A stretch of 15,322 nt of DNA, taken from the NCBI GenBank assembly GCA_012512355.1, contig JAAZEI010000190.1:1-15322 (forward strand). The letters are read 5' to 3'. The translations under genes were made by a program, and so were the position numbers. The stretch comes from Clostridiales bacterium. Its GTDB lineage: Bacteria; Bacillota; Clostridia; Christensenellales; Aristaeellaceae. This document shows, one piece after another, positions 15,147 through 15,322 of this stretch (positions are counted from its first letter, which is position 1; each line of letters begins with the position of its first letter). A model generated the notes under the pieces. That model was given only the letters and a program-made list of their open reading frames with translations. It searched no databases and had not been told where the DNA came from.

Positions 15147-15322
15147 ACTAAACACACAAGGATCTCTTGATCCTGGGCTGTGGCTTCCCGATCTTCATAT
15201 TCATACCACAGCTTCAGATGGCAGCTTAACGCCAAGCCAAGTAGTACGAAAGGCTGCAGAGCGTGGCCTTAATATAATTTCGATTACGGACCATGATACC
15301 CTCAGCGGTCTTGAACAACACC
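15139..15322 (+). CDS. PHP-domain metal-dependent phosphoesterase, N-terminal part (TrpH/YciV-like)
   Basis: The frame is open from 15121 to the window end. After TTG 15139 it reads through LWLPDLHIHTTASDGSLTPS to GLNIISITDHDTLSGLEQH. DLHIHTTASDG and ITDHDT are the first two metal-binding motifs of the PHP family and are closest in form to the TrpH/YciV branch (3',5'-nucleotide phosphatase / 5'-3' exonuclease). About 61 residues are visible and the rest lies beyond the edge. TTG 15139 overlaps the last 8 bp of ftsH and no ribosome binding site is evident, so translation is probably coupled to ftsH; it is the only standard start between the upstream TGA (15118-15120) and the PHP motifs. The substrate is not determinable from this fragment. 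Confidence 0.85.
   Translation, partial: MDKLNTQGSLDPGLWLPDLHIHTTASDGSLTPSQVVRKAAERGLNIISITDHDTLSGLEQH

Noticed and set aside
15159-15174. Small inverted repeat AGGATC-TCTT-GATCCT after ftsH as a terminator
   Set aside because: Only 6 bp, no U-tract, and it lies within the PHP coding frame that overlaps ftsH.
1-15322. CRISPR array, insertion sequence, prophage or defence system
   Set aside because: No regularly spaced repeats, transposase, integrase or defence-family motifs were seen; gene content is core metabolism and quality control.

Overview
The window looks like chromosomal DNA from a low-to-moderate-GC member of the Bacillota (Firmicutes), most likely a Clostridia-type anaerobe. The evidence is a tilS-hpt-ftsH gene order, a tyrosine T-box riboswitch, a CtsR-type heat-shock operator, a SpoIID/LytB-domain protein, strong GGAGG ribosome binding sites and frequent GTG/TTG starts. 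The exact lineage cannot be fixed from the sequence. No transposase, phage gene, CRISPR array, rRNA or tRNA was seen.

Layout. (1) Positions 1-2964, minus strand: the front of a branched-chain amino acid ABC transporter operon, livJ (binding protein), livH and a partial livM (permeases), with a clear promoter upstream of livJ and a strong hairpin between livJ and livH. (2) Positions 3032-4802, plus strand: an RluA-family pseudouridine synthase and a Cof-type HAD phosphatase. (3) Positions 4781-8135, minus strand: a tyrosine-specific T-box leader followed by a class I aminotransferase broken by one in-frame stop codon, then tyrS and a YigZ/IMPACT-family gene. The yigZ gene overlaps the 3' end of the HAD gene by 22 bp. 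(4) Positions 8199-10534, plus strand: a small SAM-methyltransferase-like protein coupled to a secreted SpoIID-domain/SH3 cell-wall protein, ending at a long bidirectional hairpin. (5) Positions 10611-11164, minus strand: an Hsp20 small heat-shock protein whose promoter overlaps a CtsR-like heptad repeat. (6) Positions 11184-15322, plus strand: tilS (apparently leaderless), hpt, ftsH with its own promoter, and the start of a PHP-domain phosphoesterase overlapping the ftsH stop.

How it fits together. Most genes are housekeeping: amino acid uptake, tyrosyl-tRNA charging, tRNA/rRNA modification, purine salvage and protein quality control. The most informative content is regulatory. The T-box can be read down to its specifier codon (UAC), loop E, antiterminator and terminator, and it places an aminotransferase and yigZ under charged-tRNA(Tyr) control. 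The hsp20 promoter carries a CtsR-like box plus a separate palindrome at the transcription start.

I did not find a convincing undescribed multi-gene system. The points worth a second look are the nonsense codon in the T-box-controlled aminotransferase, the possible double control of hsp20, the leaderless tilS, the degenerate SAM motif of the methyltransferase paired with SpoIID, and a binding protein without a lipobox.
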